DNA of 64,000 nucleotides from Margaritifera margaritifera (Eukaryota > Mollusca > Bivalvia > Unionida > Margaritiferidae): contig JAQPZY010001561.1 of NCBI GenBank assembly GCA_029931535.1, positions 3,899,001-3,963,000 on the forward strand, read 5' to 3'. Of this stretch, positions 50,800-61,005 are shown piece by piece. The notes beneath the pieces are model-generated. The model saw nothing but the letters and a program-made list of their open reading frames with translations, was not told the origin of the DNA and did no database searches. Within the stretch, counting starts at the first letter, position 1. Each line of letters begins with the position of its first letter. The position numbers were made by a program, and so were the translations under genes.

Positions 50800-53200
50800 C
50801 TTTTGTCAAAAGTCCATTATGACCAATGGTGAAATATATTACGCAGCAAGAATTGGCAGACTTCTTGTTTCATCTCCAGAATTATGAAACAATCACACGT
50901 ACACTACTGACGCATTGCCGTGTTATAGTATCCTCTTTTGGGCGCTTCTCAAACACACATCGTGAAAACAAAGGTTATGCCTATATTTTGAGGCTAAAAA
51001 TTCACACAAGCGTATGTAAAGTTGGACGACAACTTGGAATAACGCCACAATTTGGAATCCAGAAGAGTTGCGCTCTTTATCTGAAAATTGCAAGACCATG
51101 CAATGCGATATAAATCGCCATCGGGTTAGTTCCGTGAGTACATTGACGAGGAAAAGTGTTGAAAAGGAGCGGTGGATAGAAACATCCAATCACAGTGGAT
51201 ACACCAAAACGCTATTTAATTATACTATATATACAATTGTGTTTCATTGGTTGTCTATATATAGCCTTGAGCAACCACTTTTCGTGCACTTAATGTGAAT
51301 TTTAACGCGTTCGTTATAATATTGTGAGAATCTATTCAAAAAACCATAGAAAGTCTTCAACTATATCTACTTCATTTAATCATCGTTACAAAATTTTTGG
51401 CATTCATGGACATTAGTTCAGAATTACCATTTTTCCAAGCGTGTGTAATTTTGCTTATTTCCGGAAGTTGTATCCATGGTTCGTGACGCTAAACTAAAAA
51501 GTCACGTGGCATATGACCGGAATGTGCCAGTTAGGTCAAGGTATGGATTTTATTAGTTCATAGCGTCTCCATGTTTTTGAAATAAAAAAATAAAAAATTT
51601 AAATATGAAAAAAAAAATCCGTTAATTCTATATGCAGTGTGTGCACTTACATTACTGCTTGCTTGTTCTTTACCATATAAATATAAGACTCAATAAACTG
51701 AGAGATAGACAGAGGGAGAGAGTAATTTAAAAATAGACACTGGTGAATGGATACACATTTTATTATAATAGATTCAATGTCTTTTGATGTAGAATATATG
51801 TTCATTATGAAATAATACTGAAACGAAAAAGTCCGTAGTGAATATACATTTCGAGTGTAAATTTTTCTTACGTTGTATAAGAACCCCACATGATTAAAAC
51901 CAAATATTTACATTGGCTATCACGTTGCATAAATTCCCAAATTTGGTTTTCCTGTTCAAGACATGTAAACAAAGCCATCATGTGATCGGCGGCGTTATCT
52001 TTAGCACATAATAGAAAATTCAAGGCCAAAATGTCTAACGCAAATAAGGCATTAGTGAAAATATAGATTTTCATTATGATGTTTTTAAATTACATGAAAT
52101 TTCCTGTTCAAATGTCATTTGGTCTGATTTTACTATTTAATTCAATGCTGTCACTCTTAAAGAACGCTAGTGACACAGTTGATAACGTCATTATCTGGAA
52201 ACAAGCGCGTTAGATCGCGAGAAACATGGCGCACGATCAAAGGAGTAACACGAGATCTGGTGGTTGGACGATAATTTATAACTTTTATAATTTAATATTA
52301 ATTATATAATATAGCAACGTGTACTTTCGTTACTGACGAAAAGTGATGCAATAGCAAAGTTTACAGGCAAGAACTGGAGAGCAAAATATTTAAGAGAAAA
52401 TGTACATTACCGGAACAGGCGAGAATCTCTAGAATTATGAAACAATCATTGTTTGGTTTTTAAGTAAATGCAAGTTTAAAGTTTAATATTAATAATTATT
52501 TAAATTTTTGATACACGATTTGTTTGAGTATCAATATTTACCAGAACAAACCAAAACAAAGGTAATTACCGGAACAAACGGAAAAATCCAAATATATACT
52601 TATATTACATTGTTTTATTGCATTTCTAACAATTTCATGTCATATGCATGCACATACAAAAAGTTTTTTTTTTTTTCTTAGAAAGAAAATGTTTTCTATT
52701 TGTATTACATACAACATTCATCATTTTCAACACTGATTAATTCATATATTGTAAATAATTGTAATTATATATCTTCTCTTTTAATAAATAATAATTATTT
52801 ATAACAAGTTATGTATTTAAATTATTAATTAATCTAAATTTCTAATTTGTTTCCATATAGGTTGTCCATGTAGACTTGATTCCTGACATGAATTAACGAA
52901 CACAAACCACAGTCGAAAATAGCAGACTGTATGAAAGATATATCGGACAAAACTGCCCCCAAAATCGAAAGTTTGAATTATATTGTAGCGAAAGAAGGTT
53001 TGACTGTACATTGTTGTAGTGATGGTGAAAAACCAGTGTATTCCACAATCAAAACTTCTTTTACATGAAAGGCGATACGTATTTACGTTCAACAGATTAT
53101 TTTGTTGTCTTAGTCTTTTTGCTTGTCACTGTCCGTTCGTTTATCTTTCGTTTTCTTGTTCCTGGTATCTTTCCGTGTGTCCTCTGTGCCGTGATTTCTT
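50800..53200. other. No gene established
   Basis: A mixed region. Open frames of 60-95 codons at 50826-51113 (+) and 50923-51189 (-) overlap and carry no motif. A start-like AACATGGCGCACGATC lies at 52222, but its frame closes after about 27 codons. The rest is AT-rich. Confidence 0.35.
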
Positions 53201-53216
53201 CCGACTGTGCATCTGT

Positions 53217-54110
53217 TTAAGTCATGCTTTTGCTGTCTTTCAGAATGAAGCTTCTGAATATTTTGTACAGTCTTTGTCTTAGTTCGTTAGTTTGTGTCAC
53301 CCATTCTGTCTTTGAAATTTGAAACTGTTTGTGGCTGTTGGTGAGTCGGTATCCACCAGTCCCTAGTAATGCACTTCCCAAGTCTTTGAACTGTCTGTCC
53401 ACAAAGTCATTTAAAAGATAAAAAATTCTGGCAAAGGCTTTGATTTCCACTCTACAATCTGCTTTAAAACGTGGTTAACTGATTCGCAGTCGTTGTTTGC
53501 CCATTCGACGTCGATCAAGTCCCCTCATACTGGTCCGTTTACCTTGGCCAGCAACTGATTTTTCAGCCTTGACTGAAAATGGTCAATACAATTTGACAAA
53601 ACTTCCCCACAGAAAGGCTCCAAGTCATCGCATTTGTCTTCAATATAAACTGTGTCGTCAACGTTCAGAATTCCTCCCAAGTCCAAATATTTTGTCCAAA
53701 ATAAGATCTCGGTCCTTTTTGTCAACAGCGTCGCCCTTAAGTTTTTGCATAGTGTTTTCGTGAAGGTGTCTGGTACATAAGACATGGGTAGATTCTGGAA
53801 ATGTGGTCGTTATTGCTTTGACCATTGCCCTTTTGTCGTTCGTCCCAATCACAAGTTTAGTCAAGTCTGTATCTACTAATTTCATCTTCAAATGATGGAA
53901 AACGCGGTAGCAACTCTCAACGTCACTATTGTCATGTATGAAAACCGGTCCTATAAAACTTGGTGATTGTCCTGTCTACTGTCTATTCAGATAAAGTTGT
54001 TTATAAGAAGTCAGTCACGTGCATGTCGCAGAGGTTAAATGTCTTGTAATCTCTCCTAAAACAGTCTGCTATGTGCAGCACATCTTCTTCATGTCAGTTA
54101 TCTGTTCGTC
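53217..54110 (-). pseudogene. MULE-like transposase pseudogene
   Basis: Reading leftwards from 54110, broken frames give GPVFIHDNSDVESCYRVFHH, then KLVIGTNDKRAMVKAITTTF, PESTHVLCTRHLHENTMQKL and a C-terminal part with ALLGTGGYRLTNSHKQFQ. The GTDGExAL...FPxxxHxxCxxHxxxN arrangement is typical of MULE-type transposase cores from invertebrate genomes. Frameshifts near 53660-53780 and stops in the 54000-54060 region show that it is dead. It ends about 800 bases left of the virus-like block and is probably unrelated to it. Confidence 0.65.
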
Positions 54111-54615
54111 ATCGTAGCGTTTATTTTATTTTTTTGTCCGTATTACAGCTCTTACCAAAGGATGGTTGTGTGTAATCATGTTCTCAAGTTGCTGAATATG
54201 ATCTGCGACATTTAGTTGAAATAAAGACGCAGTGGTCTTTAACTTTTTTGATTAGTCCATTATTATCTTGCAAGCATGAAGACAACGTTTTCAATGCAAA
54301 TTCCATTTCAATATAGTTTGAAATTGATACTTCCTTATAAAAATGTACTGACAATAGGAATAATAAAATAGTGAATGAACTTATTTAAACGAAAAAGCAA
54401 ATGCCCCAAAAAGTTTTATCTATAATAATTGTATTATCTTGCAAGCATTATGACAAATTTTTTTCAATGCAAGCGCCATATCAAAATAGTTTGAAATTTT
54501 ATACTCCATTTTAAGAATCAAATTCACTGAAAATAGGAAAAATCAAATAAAAAATAAAATTATTTGAAAGGGGAGTGATAGCGTTTTCAGTTAGTCTTTA
54601 TTTAAATCCTCTTAC

Positions 54616-54720
54616 CTTGATAAAGCCACGCTGGCATCATACTCGTCGTCTTCAAATGCACAGGATTTGCAGAAGAAGTTCATTGATTTCAGAGACCAAG
54701 ATTTAAGGTCTTGTGAGTAG
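54616..54720 (-). other. Possible stray exon
   Basis: A minus-strand frame ending SMNFFCKSCAFEDDEYDASV ALSR is followed by a good donor, GTAAGAGG. It might be a fragment of a host or transposon gene. No acceptor or partner exon was found. Confidence 0.2.
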
Positions 54721-54897
54721 TATAGGGGGAGTGAATAGGGCAGGGGGGGGGGGACTCTACGGGGCAGTAACGGGAATTTAACATTGGGGACACTTGGGGG
54801 CAGTGAAAGGTGTACTTGGGGTGGGATAGAATGAGAGGGGATAGAATAGACACATACACCAAACACACAGTGGAAAGGCAATCATTGGAAAAATTAA

Positions 54898-54909
54898 TCT
54901 TTTCTTGAA
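54898..54909 (-). promoter_or_regulatory. Histone-downstream-element-like purine tract
   Basis: On the minus strand CAAGAAAAGATT begins about 8-10 bases after the stem-loop and its ACCCA flank. It closely resembles the element that pairs with U7 snRNA in histone pre-mRNAs (core AAGAAAGA). Confidence 0.7.
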
Positions 54910-54917
54910 AAATGGGT

Positions 54918-54933
54918 GGCCCTGAAAAGGGCC
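54918..54933 (-). terminator. Histone-type 3' stem-loop after the 76-aa gene
   Basis: The minus strand reads GGCCCTTTTCAGGGCC: a perfect 6-bp stem with a TTTC tetraloop, preceded by CCAAC and followed by ACCCA. It fits the replication-dependent histone consensus GGYYYU-loop-ARRRCC and its flanks. It starts 15 bases after the stop codon of the gene at 54949-55179. Confidence 0.9.
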
Positions 54934-54948
54934 GTTGGTTGTTTTGGT

Positions 54949-55179
54949 TTAACATACACATCTCCTGGAGGGTCTTCTTTTTTGGAGACTTCTACGGACT
55001 TCCGGACAGTACATCAAGACACGCTTTAAACATCCTTGTCTTTCAATATAGATGCGACGTTTCCAGATGGCGGTCTTTGTGATTTTAGTAATAGAGCATG
55101 AGACTTTTACATACATGGGGAATGCTGGATCAAACAACATCCCCGAGATGATAGTCGATGACTCAACGTTAGTCCACAT
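54949..55179 (-). CDS. 76-aa basic protein, function unknown, in virus-like block
   Basis: The ATG at 55177-55179 follows a TATATATA box by about 65 bases. The product opens MWTNVESSTIISGM and becomes strongly basic, ending KRVLMYCPEVRRSLQKRRPS RRCVC, with four cysteines. No signal peptide or membrane segment is evident. It is divergently paired with the gene at 55413 and ends 15 bases before a histone-type stem-loop. I do not recognise the family; it is not a histone. A basic C-terminus and histone-like transcript ends would suit a small DNA-packaging or core protein, but that is inference. That it is a real gene rests on the promoter and 3' signals framing it on one strand. Confidence 0.6.
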   Translation of the reverse strand: MWTNVESSTIISGMLFDPAFPMYVKVSCSITKITKTAIWKRRIYIERQGCLKRVLMYCPEVRRSLQKRRPSRRCVC

Positions 55180-55242
55180 TTTGTTTCTTCTTCTGGAGTG
55201 GTCTTGGAGAAAACCGGTGAAGCTTTACGAGACAAGCGGTGG

Positions 55243-55250
55243 TATATATA
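55243..55250 (-). promoter_or_regulatory. TATA box of the 76-aa gene
   Basis: TATATATA lies about 65 bases upstream of the minus-strand ATG, which leaves a short leader of roughly 35 bases. Confidence 0.65.
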
Positions 55251-55278
55251 CCCTACGATCGGATTGAAATGAATCGAA

Positions 55279-55370
55279 ATCAACTACCAATCCAAGCGCG
55301 CGTTACAAGCGGGTCGGTTTTTCTTCCAATGGGAAGAGAGCGTGGGTGTGACGTCATTTTGAGTATAAAG
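55279..55370 (+). promoter_or_regulatory. Promoter of the 194-aa gene: CCAAT, CRE and TATA
   Basis: In order: CCAAT near 55283, a CG-rich stretch (AAGCGCGCGTTACAAGCG), a second CCAAT at 55326-55330, a perfect palindromic CRE (TGACGTCA) at 55349-55356 and TATAAAG at 55364-55370. The start codon lies 43 bases after the TATA box. CCAAT plus TATA and short leaders are also usual in histone gene promoters. Confidence 0.7.
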
Positions 55371-55412
55371 GTATCACAGCGTTCGTAGGGATTTTACTTT
55401 TTGGACAGCCGA

Positions 55413-55997
55413 ATGGAGACTACCAAGACTACTATGTATTGGGGTGAGCCTGAAACGACGACCAATGCCGTGTTGAACTTCCAACCGGAAGATTTTAATT
55501 TAGATTTTCTGTCTCAAGAATTTGAGCCTGAAACTACCACGACTGCTGCTATACCAGCCTCTTTGCCTGTCATGGATGATTTCAAAAAGAGGCAACAAGA
55601 AGAATTGGAAATATTTATACAACTTCAGAGAGAAGCGGAAGAAGTGTTTCTTCAGCAAGAAGAGGAAAGGAGAAAGCGAGAAGAAGCACTAAAAAAGATA
55701 GAAGAGGAGAAGAGTGAAGAACTGAAAGAAGAGAGCGAGGAAGATAAAACGGTGAGTCGGTTACAAGGCATTTTATCCGAGTTAAAACGTTTGACAAACC
55801 TGTATGAGTATTCTTTAACTCAACCCAAGAGAAAAAGACCATCACGGGCCAAACATACGAAACCCATCACTATTAGTGAGATGCTACCACCACCACCAGT
55901 CACTACTACTACCACCAAAGCAGCAGCAGGAGGAGGAATTGGACTGGGTCGTGGAAAAGGATTACGACAGTTGAAGTTGATCATGTCAACTCCATAA
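55413..55997 (+). CDS. 194-aa charged coiled-coil protein, function unknown, in virus-like block
   Basis: The first ATG after the TATA box is 55413-55415; the stop is TAA at 55995-55997. Residues 1-55 are acidic and Thr-rich. Residues of about 56-125 form a long Glu/Lys/Arg/Gln-rich helix (EEERRKREEALKKIEEEKSE), very likely a coiled coil. A basic patch, QPKRKRPSRAKHTKP, follows and could be a nuclear signal. The tail has PPPP, a Thr run and Gly-rich GGGIGLGRGKGLRQ. No domain is recognised and it is not a histone. A histone-type stem-loop starts 33 bases after the stop, the usual distance in histone mRNAs. It might be a scaffold or DNA-binding virion protein; that is inference. Confidence 0.75.
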   Translation: METTKTTMYWGEPETTTNAVLNFQPEDFNLDFLSQEFEPETTTTAAIPASLPVMDDFKKRQQEELEIFIQLQREAEEVFLQQEEERRKREEALKKIEEEKSEELKEESEEDKTVSRLQGILSELKRLTNLYEYSLTQPKRKRPSRAKHTKPITISEMLPPPPVTTTTTKAAAGGGIGLGRGKGLRQLKLIMSTP

Positions 55998-56029
55998 GTT
56001 TGTTTAACAAAACAAACAAACACCCCAAC

Positions 56030-56045
56030 GGTCCTTTTCAGGGCC
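56030..56045 (+). terminator. Histone-type 3' stem-loop after the 194-aa gene
   Basis: GGTCCTTTTCAGGGCC has a 6-bp stem with one G-T wobble, a TTTC loop, 5' flank CCAAC and 3' flank ACCCA. It matches the histone consensus at every position and is nearly identical to the element at 54918-54933 on the other strand. Confidence 0.9.
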
Positions 56046-56054
56046 ACCCAGATC

Positions 56055-56067
56055 TCTAGAAAAGAAA
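56055..56067 (+). promoter_or_regulatory. Histone-downstream-element-like purine tract
   Basis: CTAGAAAAGAAAT lies about 10 bases after the stem-loop, the position where U7 snRNA pairs with histone pre-mRNA. Confidence 0.6.
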
Positions 56068-56260
56068 TCAATTTTGCCAAATCAAGTAAAACTTAAAATC
56101 CCATTCCTTGGTTTTGTGTAAGAGTGAGTGCGTGAGTGAGTGCGTGCATCCATACTCTAAAATAAAAAAAAAACACTTACTTTTTTTCCATTCTGGTCTA
56201 TTCTCATTTTTTTTTACAAAATAATGAACATCACATTACACTCCAAAAAAAGTTCATTGT

Positions 56261-56698
56261 TCACTGACTGTCTCTCTTGTTCTTCTTAAATTTCTTCACA
56301 GGAATCAAGGGTTCTTCTTCTTCATTCTCATTGTCTTCCAGCCGTCTAGCTTTCTTGCTTTTCTTGACGATATGTTCTTCTTCTTCTTCTAGGTTTGAAG
56401 ATCCTTCGGCTTCCTCCCTCTCTGGTAGGTTTTCTTGTTTCTAAGGACACTCCGAAGACCAATGTCCTTTTCCTTTACAATGGTAACAAGTATCTTTCCC
56501 TTTATCTCTGTTTTGGTTTTGACGTTGTGGACATTCTGGAGCCCAATGTCCTTTCTCTTGGCAGATATAACAAGTATCTTGACTTTTATCTCGAGAGGTA
56601 GAGGAGGAGTAGTCCTTACTCTTACTGGTAGTATACTTTCTAAGGACTGTCTGCAAATCTCTCACCAAAAAAGAAATCTGTCTTCTTGACTCTTCCAT
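56261..56698 (-). pseudogene. CCHC zinc-knuckle protein with one in-frame stop
   Basis: The ATG at 56696-56698 opens MEESRRQISFLVRDLQTVLR, then two zinc knuckles, CYICQEKGHWAPEC and CYHCKGKGHWSSEC (both CX2CX4HX4C). A TAG at 56441-56443 follows directly, but the same frame continues open for 59 codons of strongly charged sequence (EEEEEE, KKSKKARR, KKFKKNKR) to a TGA at 56261. The coherent tail shows that the stop is a recent lesion or a sequencing error. Zinc knuckles of this type bind single-stranded nucleic acid. The gene is divergent from the DNA polymerase and shares its TATA region, so a role in genome replication or packaging is plausible but unproven. Confidence 0.75.
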
Positions 56699-56755
56699 CT
56701 TTACAGTTTGAAAGTTCAATCACAAAGACTGATTCTGAGGGTAAGAAGGTCTCTC

Positions 56756-56763
56756 TATATATA
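56756..56763. promoter_or_regulatory. Palindromic TATATATA shared by divergent genes
   Basis: CTCTATATATAG lies 44 bases before the polymerase ATG and 58 bases before the minus-strand zinc-knuckle ATG. No other TATA box is seen between the two genes, so a single symmetric box may serve both directions. Confidence 0.6.
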
Positions 56764-56806
56764 GTCTCCTGTGTGAAACTCCATCAGATTCAAATCAGAT
56801 TTCAAG

Positions 56807-59800
56807 ATGAAAAGATCACGCCAAATCCATGAGAAACCAGAAGAAGAAGAAGAAACGAAGAGGCCACGGCGACGAAGATTTTCTGTGCCGCCTGAAACAC
56901 CGCTCGCTGAACTGCTAGCTCAAGTCCATGCTAGCGATTTCCAAGATGAGATGAGTGAGCCTGAAACCCAAAAAACCCAACCCAAAGAATCCACCACCAC
57001 CAGAACCCCTGACCAAAAAAGACCTACTACCGTGGCTCCCGAAAATTACTATCGTATTCGAGAGACGAAAAAAATAACCTCTAGAAAATTTAGAACCACG
57101 GCATACACTCACACGGTTCACTTTAAAGACTTCAAGTCCGAAGTGCATACACTCACACGGTTCACTTTAAAGACTTCAAGTCCGAAGTGCCTCCCGAGAA
57201 AGCTGCCGGGTTCATTACCGATTTGTGGGATCTGTGTTACAGAACTTGAAACGACAATGCGGAGCCAAAGAAGACGATCGATTGAGACTGGCCATCCATC
57301 ACGACAGTTTGAAGTCCCCTGTCTGGATCGAGTTCAGCACCCCGGCAGAATTAACACTAGCCAAAGTCATGACCAAAATAGAACACGTTCAACAATCCAA
57401 CGAAAAGTTTACCATCACGGATGGAAAGGCCACACTTTACATGACTCACGTTGCTCCTCCTCGAGGGAGCGGACGAAGTAGGAAAGCGTTACTGGTGGAC
57501 GACCTTCGCAGTACCAAACACAGTGTCGTCCAAATCGACAATACACAAGACCAGATGTGCTTGGCTCGGGCCATCGTGGTGGGGCGAACGTATGCCAACA
57601 AGAACGAAAGCGTAGAATAGAAAAGAGCCTAGAATAACATTCGAAAGTCGAACAGAGTCCAACAACGAAACGAAGCAGAACTTCTGTTACGACAAGCAGG
57701 CATCCCCAAAGAGACCGTGTGTGGCATTTCTCAAATGCAACAACTTCAAGACGTCTTGGCTCCTCATTACACTTTGAAAGTTCACCCTCAAGAAGTGCGC
57801 GGAGATATGCTGTTTCGATGCCCCGATTTTCCCGAAGGAAAATACATTCACGTGTATTACAATCAAGAACATTTCGATGCCATCACCAGTATCACAGGAT
57901 TTCTAGGATACGGATACTACTGTGAGAAATGCGACAAAGGATTTAACAGTCGAGAGCGACACATTCATTGCGGAGAGCGATGTCGGGGCTGTTTAGCGGA
58001 CAAACCATGCCTTCCTGAACAACACGTCCATTGTGAGACGTGTCGACGAACTTTTGTCAGTCCCTCTTGTTACGAACAGCATCGCAAGACACAAGGGCAC
58101 CAACAAAAATGTGCTTGCGACTTATTGAAATGGTGCTCCACGTGTGGAAACCTTATTCGTACCAACGACCCCAATAGACACACTTGTACCGGCAAGAAAA
58201 GATGCCGCATTTGTCAGCAGATGGTGGATTATGATCATCAATGTTTCATGCAAAAGTACGACAATACAGAGAAGAAAGAATTAAAGAGTGATCAGAAGAA
58301 CAAGACCCAAGTGGATTTCATCTTTTTTGATTTTGAATGCATGCAAGAAACAGGCATTCACATTCCCAATTTCTGCGTGGCTCATCGGGCTTGTTAGAAG
58401 TGCATCCAAGAATCTATCCATTTTCACTGTCCTCATTGTAGTAGGATTCCAGGAGGACGTGAAAAATCTTTCGCGGTCCTAACACTCTGTTCCAGTTTGC
58501 TGAATGGATTTTAGACCCTACCGACGACACTTTGAGTGAAGAGGACATTCAACGTTACGGAGACTGTCATCGCTATGCGACCGTCATGGCTCACAATTTC
58601 TCGGGATACGATGGACAGTTTTTGTTAAAATATTATTCGCAACAAGGTACCGAATGTCCCATGGTCACCATGAACTGAGCCAAACTCATCTACATGAAAG
58701 TGGGACAAGTGCAGTTCAAAGATTCCATGAGTTATTTGGCCATGCCTTTGAGTCGAATGCCTAAAACATTTGGCATGACAGAAATGGCCAAAGGATATTT
58801 TCCTCACTTCTTCAATACGGAAGCCAATCAACACGCCGTGCTACCGCATTTGCCTGACGTCGACTGTTACGGCCCCGACGGAATGAGCCCCGAACACCGA
58901 GAAGCCTTTCACGCTTGGTACCGTGCTCACCAGTCGTAACCGTTTGACTTCCAAGAAGAAATGCTCAAGTACTGTCGATCCGATGTGGACATTTTGCGCC
59001 GTTGCTGTGGAAAGTTTCGACAGCTATTTCTAGATCACGGAAACGTCGATCCTTTGAAAGAAGCGTCCACCCTACCCAAAGCCTGCACCTTAGTCTACAC
59101 CAAAAACTTCATGCCCAAGAACGAACTAGCCATCATAGACTCCAACACGCCTCTCTTTGACAGTCGTCAGTACTCGGCCAAAGCTTTGCGTTGGTTCCAT
59201 TACTTATGCCAAAAAGAATACAAATGGATACAACATGCTAGAAACGAAGGAGGAGAAAAGAAGATTGGATCTTATTCCGTGGATGGATTGGATTTAGAAA
59301 ACCTAACACGGTGTACGAATTTCAGGGTTTCTTGTTTCACGGATGCCCTACCTGTTTTCCTGAACGAGACCTGAAAAGTCCTTTTTCAAATTTTACCATG
59401 GAACAGTTGTACGAACGGACTTACCAACGACGACTCAAGTTAGAAAGTCAAGGATACCAAGTGGTAGAAATGTGGGAGCACGAGTACGATCGACGTTTGA
59501 AAACCGATCCTGAATTTAAGAGCATCACCGAAAGTTACGACGTTGTAGACATCGAACCTTTGAATCCGCGCCACAGTTTATTTGGAGGACGAACCAATGC
59601 CACTCGCTTGCTGTACGACGTAGACGAATCAAAAGGAGAAGAAATCAAGTACATCGACGTGTGTTCGTTATATCCTTGGGTGTGCAAGTATGCTCGTTTT
59701 CCAACCGGTCACCCTAAAATCTTGACAGAACACATCGACGTGGAACACATTCGTCAATACGAAGGATTGATCAAATGTAAGGTCTTACCCCCGACCCACT

Positions 59801-60979
59801 TGTACCATCCTATCTTACCTCATCATTGCCAAGGAAAACTGATGTTTCCTTCATGCCGCACGTGTGCCGAAACATGCAACCAAGATCACCTCTGTCACCA
59901 CACGGAGGAAGAACGCGCTTTGACAGGAACGTGGGTCAGCGCCGAATTGTTTCGGGCACTGGATCGAGGATACCGTTTGTTGAAAGTGTACGAAATCTGG
60001 CACTTTCCAACCACAGCACAATACCAAAAGGACGACGCCTCGAATCCAGGCATTTTCTCGGGGTACGTCAACCAATTTTTAAAGCTCAAACAAGAAGCCA
60101 GCGGCTATCCCTCGTGGTGTCAGACTCCCGAAGACCAAGTTCGATTCAAAGAAGAGTACCGTGACAGCGAAGGGATCACTTTGGAAGACGTAGAAAAAAA
60201 AAAAACGAAGGAAAAAGATCGTTTGCCAAAGTCATGCTCAATTGCTTGTGGGGAAAAATGGCACAACGTACGATCTTACCCAAGACGGAATACGTAACCG
60301 ATCCTTATCGCTACTTTAAACTGGTGGACGACAAAAGTATACTGATGAAACACGTCGAAATCGTCCGTGATGATTTGATCTTAGTCAATTTCGAAGAAGA
60401 AAGGAAGTTTGTAAAAAACGACAAGTTTAGCAACGTGGTCATTGCAGCTTACGTGACAGCTCATGCTCGCTTGAAATTGTACGACGAAGCTTTAGAAGTC
60501 TTGGGAGATCGTGTCCTGTACTTTGACACCGACAGTTGTATGTACATCCATCGACCCGGTTGCCCACACATTACCATCCAAGGAGATCGTTTAGGAGCCT
60601 GGACGGAGGAGCACCCTCAAGACACCATCCTGAGTTTTGCCAGTGGTGGCCCTAAAAATTACGGCTACCGATACAGAAACCCACAAGGCCAACTTCACAC
60701 CAATGCAAAGTCAAAGGATTGACTCTAAACTATCGAACCAGCCGAGTGGTTAATTTTGAGGTTTTGAAAAATGCTTTGCTGTCTGGACAAGTGGAAGACT
60801 TTAGAGTGCACACGTTAGAACCTCACAAGATCGTACGGTTACCTAATCACCAAATTATCACTCGTCCTTTACAAAAAGTGTACCGAATCGTGTACCAAAA
60901 ACGAGTGAGACTTCGAGACCACACCACTTTGCCTTACGGACACGCCGATCTGCAGTATAACAAAGGACGGACCGCTTGA
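56807..60979 (+). pseudogene. polB: Protein-primed family B DNA polymerase (Polinton/adintovirus type), multiply broken
   Basis: In order: a basic N-terminus (KRPRRRRF); a conserved N-terminal region (RLRLAIHHDSLKSPVWIEF); a Cys/His-rich zinc region (57921-58255); exonuclease motifs I (FDFEC, about 58329), II (HNFSGYD, 58592-58612) and III (YCRSDVDIL, about 58967). Polymerase motifs A (DVCSLYPW, about 59656), B (KVMLNCLWGK, about 60225) and C (YFDTDS, 60519-60536) follow. All key acidic residues are present. Lesions: a 44-bp tandem duplication (57101-57188) and frameshifts near 57240, 58470, 59310, 60195 (in an A12 run) and 60710. Stops lie at 57618, 57630, 58395, 58676 and 58937. Polymerases of this DNA_pol_B_2 class copy linear DNA with terminal proteins. 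As it stands it cannot make a full product. Confidence 0.93.
57101..57188. repeat. 44-bp tandem duplication inside the polymerase gene
   Basis: Two exact adjacent copies beginning GCATACACTCACACGGTTCA. The 44 bases shift the reading frame. Confidence 0.97.
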
Positions 60980-61005
60980 ACAGAAAGACAACACCAAGAT
61001 TGACG

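Noticed and set aside
55052..55267. 71-codon plus-strand frame opposite the 76-aa gene
   Set aside because: It has no promoter or 3' signal on its strand, while the minus-strand frame is framed by both.
54918..56045. Stem-loops as remnants of a host histone cluster
   Set aside because: The genes framed by them encode no recognisable histone fold, and the adjacent genes belong to the polymerase block.
56441..58939. Reassigned TAG codon in the virus-like block
   Set aside because: Four of six stops are TAG, but TGA, TAA, several frameshifts and a 44-bp duplication occur in the same gene, so simple decay explains them better.
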